64,000 nucleotides of DNA from Glandiceps talaboti (taxonomy: Eukaryota > Hemichordata > Enteropneusta > Spengelidae). Positions 24,867-38,497 of the stretch are shown here, piece by piece; the stretch's first letter is position 1, and every line of letters begins with the position of its first letter. The notes below the pieces were generated by a model. The model was given only the letters and a program-made list of their open reading frames with translations. It was not told the DNA's origin and made no database searches. The translations under genes were made by a program, and so were the position numbers. The stretch spans positions 1,507,611-1,571,610 of the forward strand of contig NC_135571.1 in assembly GCF_964340395.1 (NCBI RefSeq), written 5' to 3'.

Positions 24867-25500
24867 CCATTGCTCGGTTGACGGCAACGCGGTCAAAGAT
24901 ATCGGGTTCTTTGCACAATACACGTGTATATAGAAATGATGTCCCTTAAATTTCCCCTCTTTTCATTCTTGCTCTTTTCAACTACAATATAGATTTTGAT
25001 AATTTCCATAGGTCTCACGAGATATACTCTTCAAGGAAAAACAAGTTCGTGTCGGAGTTTGACACGAGAATAGTCTGTGCTTGGAGTAATTATACTGTCA
25101 GTATAATTTCTCAAAGGTATGTGTTATCGTGGAAGTTTAAACATTATTTATACTTTAATGGTGTTATAGATTTTGACCCAAGCTATGCATGCCACGGTCA
25201 CAAGCTATATTGCGTCAGATCGATTTGCCAAACAAGTTTGCCAGAATTAACGCATCCCATCAAACCATGGACCCTCCACAAAGGTGGAGTGTCTATGGTC
25301 AAACAAATGACAGGTCGCAGAAACTATGGTCATGGAAGTATGAACGTCGTTTATACTTGTACGCCGTGACATACAATGAGCGCAGTGCCATGATTGACCG
25401 GATTATTCAGTGTCGACAATCCCAGTTAATATAATCCCAAAGGCAAACTTGTTTTATTTACCACCTTGCCAAGCAACACAGGGTGGTGGCGAGGCGAAGT
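24865..25500. other. Unrecognised stretch with one mini-palindrome
   Basis: Two overlapping plus-strand frames (25049-25369 and 25189-25434) show no known domain. The palindrome at 25265-25298 is listed separately. Confidence 0.5.
25265..25298. mobile_element. Palindromic mini-insertion (CCATGGACCCTCCAC type)
   Basis: CCATGGACCCTCCAC faces GTGGAGTGTCTATGG across AAAG, with two mismatches. Flanks share TCAAAC. It belongs with the palindromes at 22907 and 27422 by the CATrGAC...GTCTATG ends. Confidence 0.7.
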
Positions 25501-25565
25501 TGTAATGTACTGTCGCTTTGATATTCACGATTTTGGAAAGGAAATAGATAACATCGGGTTAGATC

Positions 25566-26459
25566 TTGAGAGTAAATAAGAAGAAAAGAAGAGTTAATTT
25601 GAAATCAGTGATAAACGAGTTGTCTATTTTTAAGAAACTAAATATAAGGAAAGCTATGGGTCCTGATAACATATGTGGTAGGTTACTGAATGTCTATGCA
25701 TCGCAGTTAGCTAGTGTTTCCAGTAGATTGTTCAATTGGTCGTACAATGATCATACGATATCAACCATTTGGAAAACATCTACCATCTGTCCGGTCCCTA
25801 AAAACTTCCAAGGCATCGTCCTGTAGCACTGACTTCCATTGTGATGAAATGCTTCGAGCGTATTTTACTTTGTCAAAACCCACAAAAACATTCACACCTT
25901 GACCCATACCAATTTACATATTAAAGTAATAGAGGTACTGATAATGCAACTCTCACATTACTTCACGATGCGTATACACATCTTGAAAAACCAAGTTCAT
26001 TTGTAAGACTATTGGTTATTGATTTTTCATCAGTCGTTAACAGAAGTCAACCAAACATGATGGCTCATAAACTTAGTTATTTAAACGTTAACCCCAAACT
26101 CATCCTCTGGATAATGGATTTTCTTGTCAACCTTTCCCAGTTTGTTCGCTACCAAAAATTAAGTTCAGCCTTCCATTCAACATTTAGGGGTGCCTCACAG
26201 AGCACGATACTCTCACACAAACTATTTACACTTTACACAAATGACTGCTCATCAGGTACCGATACAAATCCACTTATCAAATATTCTGATAACTCTGCAT
26301 TAGTTGACCTGTCAAATTCTGACCGTACTTATTTCGATGAAGTTGATAGGTTTGTTACTTGGTGTAAAGAAAACTACTTGGACGAAAGGTCGACTTTAGG
26401 AAGAACCCTAAAGTAGTGCCCGACCTTTTTATTGACAATGTTAAAGTTGAACAGGTGAC

Positions 26460-26543
<84 letters not shown>

Positions 26544-26995
26544 AACAGTCTTGGATAATAAATCAAATGTTAAGGCCAACACAGATTTCATTAACAAGAA
26601 ATGTCAATCTAGAGTTTACTGTCTACAACAATTGAGGGGCCTAAAATTTTGTAAATGCCAAGGTATTACAGACATTCTATCGGAGTTTTGAGTCGGTTTA
26701 ACATTTTCTTTTTTGTGCTGGTTTGGTAGTCTAGGGACTAGCTACAAGAGTGTCTTGAACAAAATTGTAAATGTGTTTAGTAAAGTATTGAGTGAAAAGT
26801 AGACTAATTTGAATGAAATGTTTACATCTCGTGTACAAAACAAAGCTGGGAAAATGGTAAATGACAAAGGCCACATTATGTCCCAACACTTTGAACTCCT
26901 GCCATCAGGGAGACGATTTCGTGTCCCTAAATTCAGAACAGTCAGAACCAAATCAAGTTTTGTGCCCACTTCAACTAAATTTTAAACCAAACTAA
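25566..26995 (+). pseudogene. Decayed L2/CR1-type LINE: reverse transcriptase to ORF end
   Basis: Reverse-transcriptase blocks in order: KKLNIRKAMGPDNICGRLLN and WKTSTICPVPK (block 1); a frameshifted stretch with DFSSVVNRSQPNMMAHKLSY; LILWIMDFLVNLSQFVRYQK; FRGASQSTILSHKLFTLYTN (usual GAPQGTVLSP); IKYSDNSALVDLSNSD (YADD box here YSDN). After a TA tract it continues GTVLDNKSNVKANTDFINKK and WFGSLGTSYKSVLNKIVNVF, then FELLPSGRRFRVPKFRTVRT and SSFVPTST before a stop. The LPSGRR.R.P..RT.R..SSFVP ending is typical of L2/CR1-like elements. In-frame stops, frameshifts and the altered active site make it inactive. The endonuclease is missing. Confidence 0.87.
26463..26541. repeat. (TA)n microsatellite inside LINE codons
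   Basis: About 79 bp of TA lying exactly between VEQVTKY and LGTVLDN-type sequence. The Tyr/Ile repeat keeps the frame open. Confidence 0.95.
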
Positions 26996-27027
26996 ATAAT
27001 TCTATTTCAAAGACATCTGCTCTGCAT

Positions 27028-27165
27028 TCCAGATTGGAAGAACCGCGTTTTTTTATTGTCTTTTTTAAGTTGATGACCATTTCTGGCAAGACTTCACTCA
27101 CAATTTTCTCGATTTTACTGATTTTTCTTCTTTATTAAAAAGGTTTAGGGTCGGCACCGGATTTC
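27028..27165 (-). mobile_element. GGTTCCGGTTAC-family repeat, copy 5 (internal fragment)
   Basis: Contains CCAGATTGGAAGAACCG, TTAAGTTGATG, GGCAAGACTTCACTCACAAT and GGTTTAGGGTCGGCA. Both ends are absent. It directly follows the LINE end. Confidence 0.7.
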
Positions 27166-27241
27166 TAGAATGGAAGCGTTTGGGGAGTTATGTGTGATTT
27201 ATTTGTTGAGAAAGGTTCAAAGACAATAAATATCGCCATAA

Positions 27242-27282
27242 GGTGGCACTTGCCGTTCCAGTGAGGAACGACTAGTGCCACC
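27242..27282. repeat. Two-tier hairpin
   Basis: GGTGGCACT (27242-27250) pairs with AGTGCCACC (27274-27282). Inside, GTTCC pairs with GGAAC around a 5-base loop. No flanking direct repeat was seen. Confidence 0.75.
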
Positions 27283-28002
27283 ACGGTAGTACTCGACAAT
27301 TCGATGGACCACGGCCAAGTCCGCCATTCACAATTTTCAAATCACTTGAAATAAAGCAATCTGGCAAAACTCGCCCATGTGCATTTACAATCTTGTCGCA
27401 ACTAATTCTAGTAGGTAAAACCATAGACCCTCCACCCTGTCTATGGTAAAACCTAGTCGCATTCATAACTTTCATCGAGGGTAAGGTAATTTTAGTCATC
27501 AACTTCTATAAAGTCCAAAATGAAACGATAAAACATGTACATTTTGGAAATTATCCCATGTATAATGCCAGATTATAAAGTGACAAAGAGTGGTTCATCT
27601 GAGTGGATAGCTTAACCTCTTGACGATTTATAAACAATGGGAAATAGGCAGCTATCTTGATGTTCATTTTAACCTATTTTCCCGGAGAATATTTTCAGAA
27701 CTGGTATCCAAATTACCAAGATCACGTTTTTCATATTTACTGATATGCCGCTTTAGTTATGGCCGGTTTTGTGGGATGTTTTGCGTGCACAATGTAAACC
27801 ACAGACAAGGCATGTAAACTTCTACTTGCAAACCCGTCTATTTCAGGCTTGGCCTCTTACCACTCTTGGAGGAATTGTACTGACTCCTCCAAGACCACGT
27901 CTGACACAGTGGCCTGAAACCCATAGTCTATCGCGAGTATATTGTCTACCCTTCAAGAGACACACATTCTCTGCCAGTCACCCTTTTAAAAATACGCTTG
28001 TT
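27283..28002. other. Unrecognised stretch with a mini-palindrome
   Basis: Apart from the palindrome at 27422-27444, no coding or repeat content is recognised. Confidence 0.5.
27422..27444. mobile_element. Minimal palindromic insertion with 8-9 bp direct repeats
   Basis: CATAGACCCTCCACCCTGTC then TAT, flanked by GGTAAAAC at 27414-27421 and 27445-27452 (GGTAAAACC if the shared C is counted). It has the same terminal bases as the 22907 palindrome. Confidence 0.75.
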
Positions 28003-28160
28003 AAACGTCTGCTCCTGGAGTTAAATTTGGTTCAACTCATGAGCAAAATATTTGTACGTGACTCCGGGCCCCTTTCAGACAATCCGAATTTTCACGCACG
28101 TCCCAATTCGTTTTTTTCCCGTGACAACAATTTTTCTCCTGAGCCTCCCCCTACCCTAAT
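28003..28160 (+). repeat. Dispersed repeat, copy 2 (CTGCTCCTGAGG type)
   Basis: Matches 21898-22045: GTTAAACGTCTGCTCCTGGA, TTTGGTTCAACTCATGAGCA, GGGCCCCTTTCAGACAATC. Confidence 0.75.
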
Positions 28161-29202
28161 CTAGTTCCTGACGACCGTATTCCAATTTTACACTACATCT
28201 TTACATATTACGTATAGTCAATGTCATTACTCTCGTTGCCGATGTGTTGGCAATTATATACATGTATATATATAATATCCATAATCACAACATATTTCCT
28301 GCTCAAAGAAGAACTGTTTCAGCTTATTCCATTTCGATATAAACAGACAGAGAGTCCAGGGATAAAATACCCATGTACTACTCCTTATATTACTGGCTAG
28401 GTAATGTCAACCGTAAAATAATCCAAGCACCAGCGTCCCTAAAATCCGTGAAACAGTGTCGATATTACAGTATTTTGCTGACACTTATTACTTTCTGTAA
28501 CTGGTCTATATTTGTGATATCATGGTAAATATGCTTGGAATTTATGGCCTAACAAACCAGACATTACGTAGATTTGAATATTGAAGAAAATCAAAAACAA
28601 AAACAAGGCCATGGCCATGGCCGGTCAGGTACTGATATTAGTACTTTAGACATCAGTGGGGGTCACACTTGGTCATTGAAACTATATTGACCGACCAAAA
28701 TTCTAAACATCACGGATAAATAATTTCATATCGAAATGTATGTACGGAGATTCAGGTTTTTAGACCACGTGGCTTTGACATGACATCATCAGCTAAATTT
28801 GCAATACGAAAGTAACGTAAAACATGGATGTATCTAGTAGGGAGCAAAGTCCGCATGTCTGTATGGATGTTTGAAGATTTACTATCGGTATATGGGAGGC
28901 ATAGAGGGAAATATTTGAATAGCGTTATTTAACGTTACATAATTCATAACTGACTACTAAACTACCGTCAAGAGGATTGTTTTTGCTTCCATTTATCTGT
29001 ATTAATTTTTTTTAAAGGCAGTGATGGTGACTGCCAATGCCGGTAGTGAAAATATGGCCCGCACATTCTGAAGATTTTTGTATCATACAAGTTCAATGTT
29101 GTAGCTGAGAATGTGATTTATATTTATAACTCAGTAGAATGGGTACCGGTACTGATGCGAGGGATGTGAACCAACCTTTGTGTTGCGTGCTTTTTAATAT
29201 CA
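28161..29202. other. No recognised feature
   Basis: AT-rich sequence; nothing recognised. Confidence 0.55.
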
Positions 29203-29252
29203 CCGTGTGTGTGTGTGTGTGTGTGTTGTTTGTTTGTTTGTTTGTTTGTTTG
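29203..29252. repeat. (GT)n followed by (TTTG)n
   Basis: GT dinucleotides to about 29226, then TTTG units to about 29251. Confidence 0.95.
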
Positions 29253-32200
29253 TAATGTAGATTCGTCGTTGATATACTGCTACTAGATCAGACCGTGGGT
29301 TATACTTCCATGATCAGAACATGACCAGACACAACTCTCCACGGCACCATTTTGGTTTTACAACTTTGATTACTTTGTTTTGAATAGCTTTTGTCAAGTT
29401 CTTGACTTTCCTGATATGACAATAAAGCAAGGGCGGTGAAATATTATTATAGTAGTCCTTCAAAAAACAAGACAATTTTGAAACTTTTAGTGGAAAATGT
29501 TAGTGAAGACACAGTTTACCCGCATAAATTAACTAACAAAAGACAAAAGAAATGTACACATGGTTCATTTTCTAGGTGTCGACCTCATGAATATGCACCA
29601 AGATTTAGAACCGAGTCAGCTTTAAATGCGTTCACACCTCCAAATCTGGTCTGGACAATATTGTCTGGGCTTAGTCACCCTTTTATGCGGACTACAGAGC
29701 GGCCCTGGTGCGGACTATTTCTGCCACCTATTAATGCCTGAAAGTCAAGTGGCATATGCTGAGGTTGTGTACAACCAGCAACCCATAACATTTTAGCAAT
29801 CTACAGTTCTACCTCAGTATGGCTATTAGCCATGCTAGGTAGTTACTATAATGATTAATATAATGGTTGTCTTGGTAAAAGTTGTCGAGTTATAAATGGG
29901 GCGGTCATATGGGTTAAGTTAGGGTGGAATATAATATATGGAAAAAGTCTGATTGATACTGGCTGTGATGGGTAGTAGAGCATTTTTTAATTGTCAAAAA
30001 CAGGGTTGGGGGCCGAATGATATGATTCAAAACGTCATGACTTTCTGGTATATCTTTGTTGTCATGGTGTGTTTCCAGTTGAGGATGGCTGTCTTTGACT
30101 GGCTACAACAGTAAGTGACTGATTTTGAAAGCAAAGAAATTGGAAGAACATTGGTGTTAGTTAAAAAACTATTGTTATTAAAGATATACAAGTAAACGCA
30201 GCAAAACAATTGAGAGTCGGTACGGAAAGGAACAGATGACCACAGGAAGGTGTTCAGCTGTTCTTCATTGTTCTTTGCAATTTGACGACCGGGCGATCAC
30301 ATACTAGTAGTTGTCAGTGTTTTCGCTAAAGCAAAATACACGGAGATGGTTCAAAATCACTTGACTATCATTTCACTCTTATTTAAATCTACAAATATCT
30401 CATTAATATTTTCTCCCAGCTTACTTCAAACTATATGACATTTTCCATGAAAAAAAGGTGCGTATCTGGAGCAAAGAAGTGTTTCAGATATCAGAGTGTT
30501 CACGTTTGCGTGACCAAGACATAGACATAGACTGGCAAGCGACGCCATGAATTGTGATCGAATCCCAGGGTCGGATCGGTTGTAGATCAGTGTTCATGAT
30601 AATTCATTTGCGTGTTCAATTACTAAGTCATCGATGTAGGGTTATAAATTCAGTGACTACACCATCAACAAAGTTACTTCTTACTATAAATCATGTTGAA
30701 AAAGACCCTAGGAAAATGTCTAAGCAACAATGACGGGTGTTACTTTTTTGCAGTGTTTATCCAAATAGTAATCGTCGAATAACGTGACCCTGGCTGAAAA
30801 CTGCGACAGTGAGTGTACCATAAATTCTCAAAACAGACTGACCAGAACAGACATATTGACACACAAAAAGTGTGCAAGTTTACATCTTGTGACAGGTTTG
30901 GTTGGGGTCACCTCCATCGGCTAATGGTCGAAATCGTCATTGTAAAATATTTTTAATTACCCTCAACTACAAATCAGCGTATCGTTGACGATCATTTCAA
31001 TCGTAAGTGTTTAGAACTGATTCAGAAGTAAAACGTAGAATTATTAATGACAATGGTATGCAAAGTTTTGTTGTTTAACAATCATCAGCGATTTGGCATG
31101 TTTGCACAAACCACAGATACTTGTTAGTGCATACACTTTTGATACTTCTATTCTATAAGGTAAAGGCTAAATTTAAAAAGACATGATCCCAGTATTAACT
31201 TTTTTGTTGCGGCTATATTTCCTAAGTGAGGTGTGCCAAAGAAAGTTTTCCCATGATACTTTGCGCCAGTGCGACTTTTTGACATTGTACGTTCGATGTT
31301 CCCAATGAGTAAATGGAATTTTATCGAGAAGTCTATTCATATTTGTTTATGACAGCAAGATATTTTCAATTTTCTGTTTTTGGTCATTTTTGGGGTCAAA
31401 AACTGTCATTTGTTTTGTAAATAAAAGAATTCAAAGTAAAAATGAATGACAGCCGCAAAACTAATCGATTGAATGGGCTGACATTTGGTGTGCAGGTATG
31501 TTAGAGTATCTGGATGAAGAATTCTTCAAGAAAATTTGAAGATGACATTGATATGCAAATACGTCTAAAACGTGCTGTGTAGTATCATATTATAGCCATG
31601 TTATTTTACAATACTCGTGAGAAAGTAGAATTTATTGGTGAAGTAAAGTTGCTCATACACCTAAGAAAATTTGACTACACTTGAATACATAATGAGCAAA
31701 TGAAATGATCACAACAATCACATATCTTTGTAATGTTATGACTATACAAGATCTAATACAGGGACGAATGGGGTACTTATCAAATAATGCCCTCCGGAAC
31801 TCAGAAATAAATGTAGATGCGCTGTACCATGCAGTTACGATCAGCGGTTTTGAACTATGGAGGTAGGAAGGAAGGAGGTAGGAAGGATTATAGTCCTACC
31901 ACCATTTCTGAACAAAATCGTTGTCCTTGAATTGGAATGGTATGCTTTTAATACAAAAGTTGCACAAACATATGTTCTTGCTTTCAAAAGTTTTAGAATT
32001 AACACCATGATTTCACCGTCGCCCATACTGAGGTTTTCCTGCATCTATTGCTATGGATTTTGTTGGTGGGACTTTGCTGTACTGTATGAACACTTGTTCA
32101 GACTCAGGCCACTAAAACACAATTGCAAAAAAAACCCGTAAAGACACGAAGTATCGTTTTGCACAACGTTCGGCTTGAAGCAGGTTTGAAGGGTAACCAT

Positions 32201-33400
32201 GCACGACAGAGAAGATGGGTTTAGAGCCCCATTTACACCTAAAACAAAAAGCGATTCTAGTCTGTTCCTATTATAGTGGTCTGAGGTTCAGATCAAAGTG
32301 CCGCATTCATCCACAACATAAAAAATCATAGACCCTACACGACTGGCGTTTGTAAAAGTCAGTTTTAAACCATAATTACTACACCTCTTTATCTTCTCGG
32401 CAAGAACATGCAGTGCTGCAATCCAACGTGAGGACCTCTCACCAACTTTCAGATGACTTCACATTGGGAACGTTGGTGAGAGTTCTACTAATATAATTCA
32501 GACTGAGGCAAAAAATATAGCCTTTCTGAGTTGAAATCCGAGGTTTAAATCCTGATATCTGAAAATTCCCAATCAACCCAGATTACATTGAATAAAAAAT
32601 AAGTCTAACAAACAATTTATGATTTTTCAGTCCCGAAACTTGCTATTATCCATACACTGTATACAAAGCTAAATACACGGTGATTGGTGTATCGCACTCC
32701 TTGACTGAGTGGGTCGGAAAAAAAATAGGTAGACTCACTTGTCATAAATCGATTTATAAATCCACAAAGGCACTGTGACAACTAAAGCAGTCCCTTTACA
32801 GACCATTTTTCTTTAGAAATAAATAGGCTAAAACAATACTGAATGACAGGCAGTCCAAGGTATGCGAAACCATAAGCGAGCGCGTACTCACGATGCTAGA
32901 TTAACACACTATTTTACCTGCGCATTGAAGACGCACAGTAAAAAGACCAGTTTTCAACATTAATGCAGGAAATACAAAGCTAACAATTCAAAATTGTATA
33001 AAATGTAAGAAAACAAAAAACAGGCGACAGTCAGAGCATGCATGAACTTCGATTTACAATACCATTATTAAGTTCTTGCATTTTGGGGCTAATGAAGTCA
33101 TAGAGACTAGAGTGGGCGAGTTTCATCACAGTTAGTATAATCAATGGCACCGTGATAATTCTGACTTTCACTTGAAACTGGACCAGAACAGTCTAGGTCG
33201 GACGAGTCGTCATCATCAATTCAAAGGCGACGTAACCAAATATACACCGTGAATTCATCTTAGATCGCACCGAGTTGAACAATCATGTCTGTCATTGTAG
33301 AATGTAGACCTTTACGCTGTTTGACCGACTATTGAAGTATAACCCACATAGGTGATATTTCATTGACCTACATGGAAATGCTTGTAAATACTTTTTGCAA
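29253..33400. other. About 4.1 kb with no recognised feature
   Basis: The plus-strand frame at 29436-29741 (101 codons) and others up to 94 codons lack family resemblance. A half copy of the AGTGGTCTGAGG motif lies near 32277 and a GGAAGGAGGTAGGAAGG patch near 31870. Confidence 0.5.
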
Positions 33401-33409
33401 GTAGTAGTA

Positions 33410-33442
33410 GCTCAGACCACTCTAGTATTTTAGTGGTCTGAG
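33410..33442. mobile_element. 33-bp CTCAGACCACT hairpin with 9-bp direct repeats
   Basis: CTCAGACCACT and AGTGGTCTGAG are exact complements around a 10-base loop. GTAGTAGTA stands directly before (33401-33409) and after (33443-33451). The duplicated target is itself a GTA repeat, so the duplication is less certain than at 18.7 kb. Confidence 0.75.
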
Positions 33443-33706
33443 GTAGTAGTAAGAGTTTTTGCTAACGTTTACATGCTAGCGTAGTTGTACATGTACGTAT
33501 ACATGTCAGTTCGTATGTACATGTACATTAAATGTAGCTCTCATCATATCATACACTGTACATGTGTGTAACCCTTTTCTTTTGCACCCTCCCCCTCCGC
33601 CTTCATGTGGTCAAACACAGACAACTAACTAACTAAATAGTGTTACTGTTAGTTTTCTGTGGGTCAAACAATTAGTGTACACGCCTTGAATCACATGCAG
33701 GCGAGA

Positions 33707-33965
33707 TAGATTTGAATATTCATTTGTTTACTGCCCGGTTATGGGGGTGAACTCATGAATATATTCTGAACTAAATGCAAATATATTCAAATCACTTCCG
33801 ACTCGCAATCTGAACTATTTTTCAGATCGAGTATAATCCGATTAGACAGGCGCTAATGGGAAAGTACAGAAACGTCCACCTCATCAGCATAAAAGTACAG
33901 AATTGAACTCAATCTGAACTATAGTACGGAAAGTGTCGTAAACTGTACTATTTTTTCTACTAGTG
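33707..33965 (-). repeat. 259-bp dispersed repeat, copy B
   Basis: Reverse complement of 17413-17671, same length, with apparently a single substitution. Flanks are unrelated. Confidence 0.9.
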
Positions 33966-34479
33966 CTATAAGAGGCGCCATCGAAACGTTGCTCAGTGAT
34001 TAGAATGAGGTAAAAACATGTTTTCAATTACCCGAGATAAAAGCCAAGTAAATGAGTCACGCATATGTAAGTGTAAAGTTAATGAATATGTCTTATATGT
34101 CCATCAAATCACATGATGGCAACTGCCTCGTTGACTTTTTAAGTACGAAGGAAAGCACCTTTGCTCTCAAATACTCCGGTCTGGAACTTCACGTTCCATA
34201 CGCAGCATCTATACGATTGTTTTAGAATATCACAACAGAAGCACCGGATAGGCAGTATATTTGACAGCGGGGAAGCCATGTTTATTAATCGTATAAAAAC
34301 ACTATCGATACTTCTAGGCACATCTTTCGATTGAAATGTATCTCGAGGTTACGCTATTCAAATGTAGCCAGCTAGATATCTGCCACGTCGAGAGTTTTGC
34401 CAGAATATTAGTGACATGTGTCAAGATGGCCACCTATATGCTATCCCTTTAATTCAATGCGTTGAGCAGGACACAATAC
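33966..34479. other. No recognised feature
   Basis: Unique-looking AT-rich sequence. The minus frame at 34139-34321 has no family resemblance. Confidence 0.5.
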
Positions 34480-34870
34480 AGCTCAAATAATATAGGCTTG
34501 GTCTTTCAGTCATACAACATGACATTTAATACAGATCCTCAGACAACTTCTAATGTAAAAGAAACAATTACATAGTTGCCGTGCACAGTGGGATGTAGAA
34601 GCAGTCAAGTTGAAATGTTCATTATCAGTTAGAAAATAAACAATTGCAGCCATTAAAACCATCAAGTTCATTTCTAATATTTCATTAGACGCCTGTTTCT
34701 GCTGCACTGTAAAATAATAGCAATGTTTATCAGTGTTCAATGTGATTGGGTAAAGGATCCCTGCTGTGTTTATTGTGTCTCTGATATTGTTAGTCTAGAG
34801 TTAAAATATGTCTAACTCTGAAAAGCGTAATATCCCATGAGTGAAACACCAAGCCTACATCATTTTAGCT
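34480..34870. mobile_element. MITE-like element, second copy of the 794-1212 family
   Basis: Same orientation as 794-1212. Left end AGCTCAAATAATATAGGCTT is diverged; right end CCAAGCCTACATCATTTTAG is intact. Internal matches include CCTCAGACAACTT, GAAACAATTACATA, CAGTTAGAAAATAAACAA and GTCTCTGATATTGTTAGTCT. It lacks the duplicated right end of copy 1. Confidence 0.8.
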
Positions 34871-35011
34871 ATATTTAGAATATTACATTATTTTTGGACT
34901 AAGTCATCATCATTACTGAATCTCTAAGAATTGGGTGTGAGTAGATGTATATGTCGTTTTGATTACATGAACTATGTCTATCACGTTATTATGGAAATAT
35001 CATAGATGAGG

Positions 35012-35125
35012 ATTGGGTATTCATTTATTTAATTTTTTTATCAAACAATAGTATCATTGCTTCCAACGTGAAAAATCAGTGTGAAACTCCATAGACCAAG
35101 TCTGTGTTTGTAACTTTATACAATG
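35012..35125. mobile_element. Partial copy of the CATAGACCAAGTCTGTGT fold-back family
   Basis: Contains GTGTGAAACTCCATAGACCA and AGTCTGTGTTTGTAACTT, matching one arm of the elements at 48321 and 56955. The second arm is not evident. Confidence 0.65.
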
Positions 35126-36826
35126 CAAAAACATATTTTTTAAAGTATAAATTGTTTATTGTACGTACAATAACAAACATTTCACACATTTATTAATCTT
35201 TTCCAATGGTTTGAATTGATGCTAGATTTGCATATGTATCATTTTGCGTCGTTTAAATGTAGTCATAGAGTTAAGATTAACTAAGTTGTCAAATGCCTGC
35301 ATAATATTGTAAAGCATTTTATTGACGTCCAAAGGTCTTCCAATATGTTGAAATACATCTCAGTGCAAATAAGCTTGATTCCTTACACAAGTTACTTAGC
35401 ACGTATGTCCAATTTATTGAGAAAGAACGTAACACTCGAAGCACATCGTACTACGAACTTAATTACATATTACCTTAGAGCTATACATGCACATTAAAAC
35501 ATAACGACGAAGAATGCATTCCTAACCTTCATTCGAGACAACTCTTCGGGGGTCGTTGGTATTCACTCCCACAAAATATCATTAAAGTCATTGAATAATC
35601 TGGTCAGAATAACATAACTAAATTAAAAGAAATTTGATATTGGAAAACAGTTCTAATCAATTCACCGATAATTCCTTGTTAATTAAGCTTTTCAGGTGGG
35701 TAGCGGACATGAGGTACGGTGACTTAATATGTGTGCACGTGATCTATATCTAGATAGAAATATAATCATGCCATGACAAAAGCCAAATGTGTGAGAACAG
35801 GGTCGTTCACAAATTATAGTTCCCAACGGACACTGGTATCTATATCACTTAAAATTTAATGGACTTATATTAAAGTCTGTGATTAAGTCTGAAATCTTTG
35901 CTAGAAATACAATATTTATTAACAAACAGGAAATAAAACAGATCTTAAAGTAAAAATCCTTTTCCTCACCGACAGCTGCACTAGTTAGTGTGGAATATTG
36001 ATTCTCTGGAGTAAAATGAATCTCAAATTTACCCATCATTTACCCATATTTCGAATAGGAGTACTGATTATTTTTCATCATTATAACCTGACTTGATTCA
36101 GCCTCGATCTGGGATATCATGTGACGTATCTCCATTTAGAGTAATAGTTGATCTGTAGTTATTATGTCTCCAATTCGATACCTATATTTTACTGACAACG
36201 TTAAACGAACAAAGCTATTCACCGCAAAAATGCTACCCCAAGCTACATATGCAACTGGTAGCCTCATACCTATGCAAGACGTTTTATTACGAGAAAAAGG
36301 CGAAAAGTAGTTAAAACTACCTTGCAAGAAACGACACCCATAGGAGTGAAGGTTTGATTAAAAACGCCAACGCCATCTGTATACTAAGGTAACTTAGCAC
36401 TCAATGATTGTAGTTAGCGCCAATAACCATTTCTAAACGGCCATTACTGTAATTGCTTTCCGGAAGGTGTTGAAATATTGAAGAATGCATAACTGAATTC
36501 TCGTGATACTAACGAAAGCGTATGTAACTCATATGAAAACGTATGCTTAGTCTGCTGTATATTAAATCAACATAAAAACACAATTGGTGCTTCGTGTTTA
36601 ATTATGTGCAAATCATTTCAGTCAAAAATTGATCTCAATACTCTCGAAATGGTAAACTCTAAAATCTAAAGACATATAAAATAAAGTCAAGTATAACGAA
36701 GAAGTTAAAGGCTACAGTGTTTAGACAAATGGTGAACAAAATATTTCCCAGTGTTGTTAGTACAAAGTCTACATGTTAGGAGTTACCGTTCCTTCCTCTT
36801 CCTAAATACAATATATGTATTCAATT
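35126..36826. other. No recognised feature
   Basis: AT-rich, with no family-like frame. Confidence 0.55.
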
Positions 36827-37120
36827 GTGTATGTATGTATGTATGTATGTATGTATGTATGTATGTATGTATGTATGTATGTATGTATGTGTGTATGTAT
36901 GTATGTATGTATGTATGTATGTATGTATGTATGTATGTATGTATGTATGTGTGTGTGTGTGTGTGTGTGTGCGTGCATGCATGCATGCGTGTATGTATGT
37001 ATGTATGTATGTATGTATGTATGTGTGTGTGTGTGTGTGCGTGCGTGCATGCATGCATGCGTGTATGTATGTATGTATGTATGTATGTATGTATGTATGT
37101 ATGTATGTATGTGTGTGTGT
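36827..37120. repeat. Compound (GTAT)n / (GT)n / (GCAT)n microsatellite
   Basis: About 294 bp. The block order TATG run, GT run, GCATGCATGC, TATG run occurs twice in part, showing a duplicated higher-order block. All open frames over it are artefacts. Confidence 0.97.

Positions 37121-38497
<1,377 letters not shown>

Noticed and set aside
25049-25434. Two overlapping plus-strand frames of 106 and 81 codons
   Set aside because: No family resemblance, and both run through a palindromic insertion.
29436-29741. 101-codon plus-strand open frame
   Set aside because: No recognisable domain, no splice or context support; consistent with chance.
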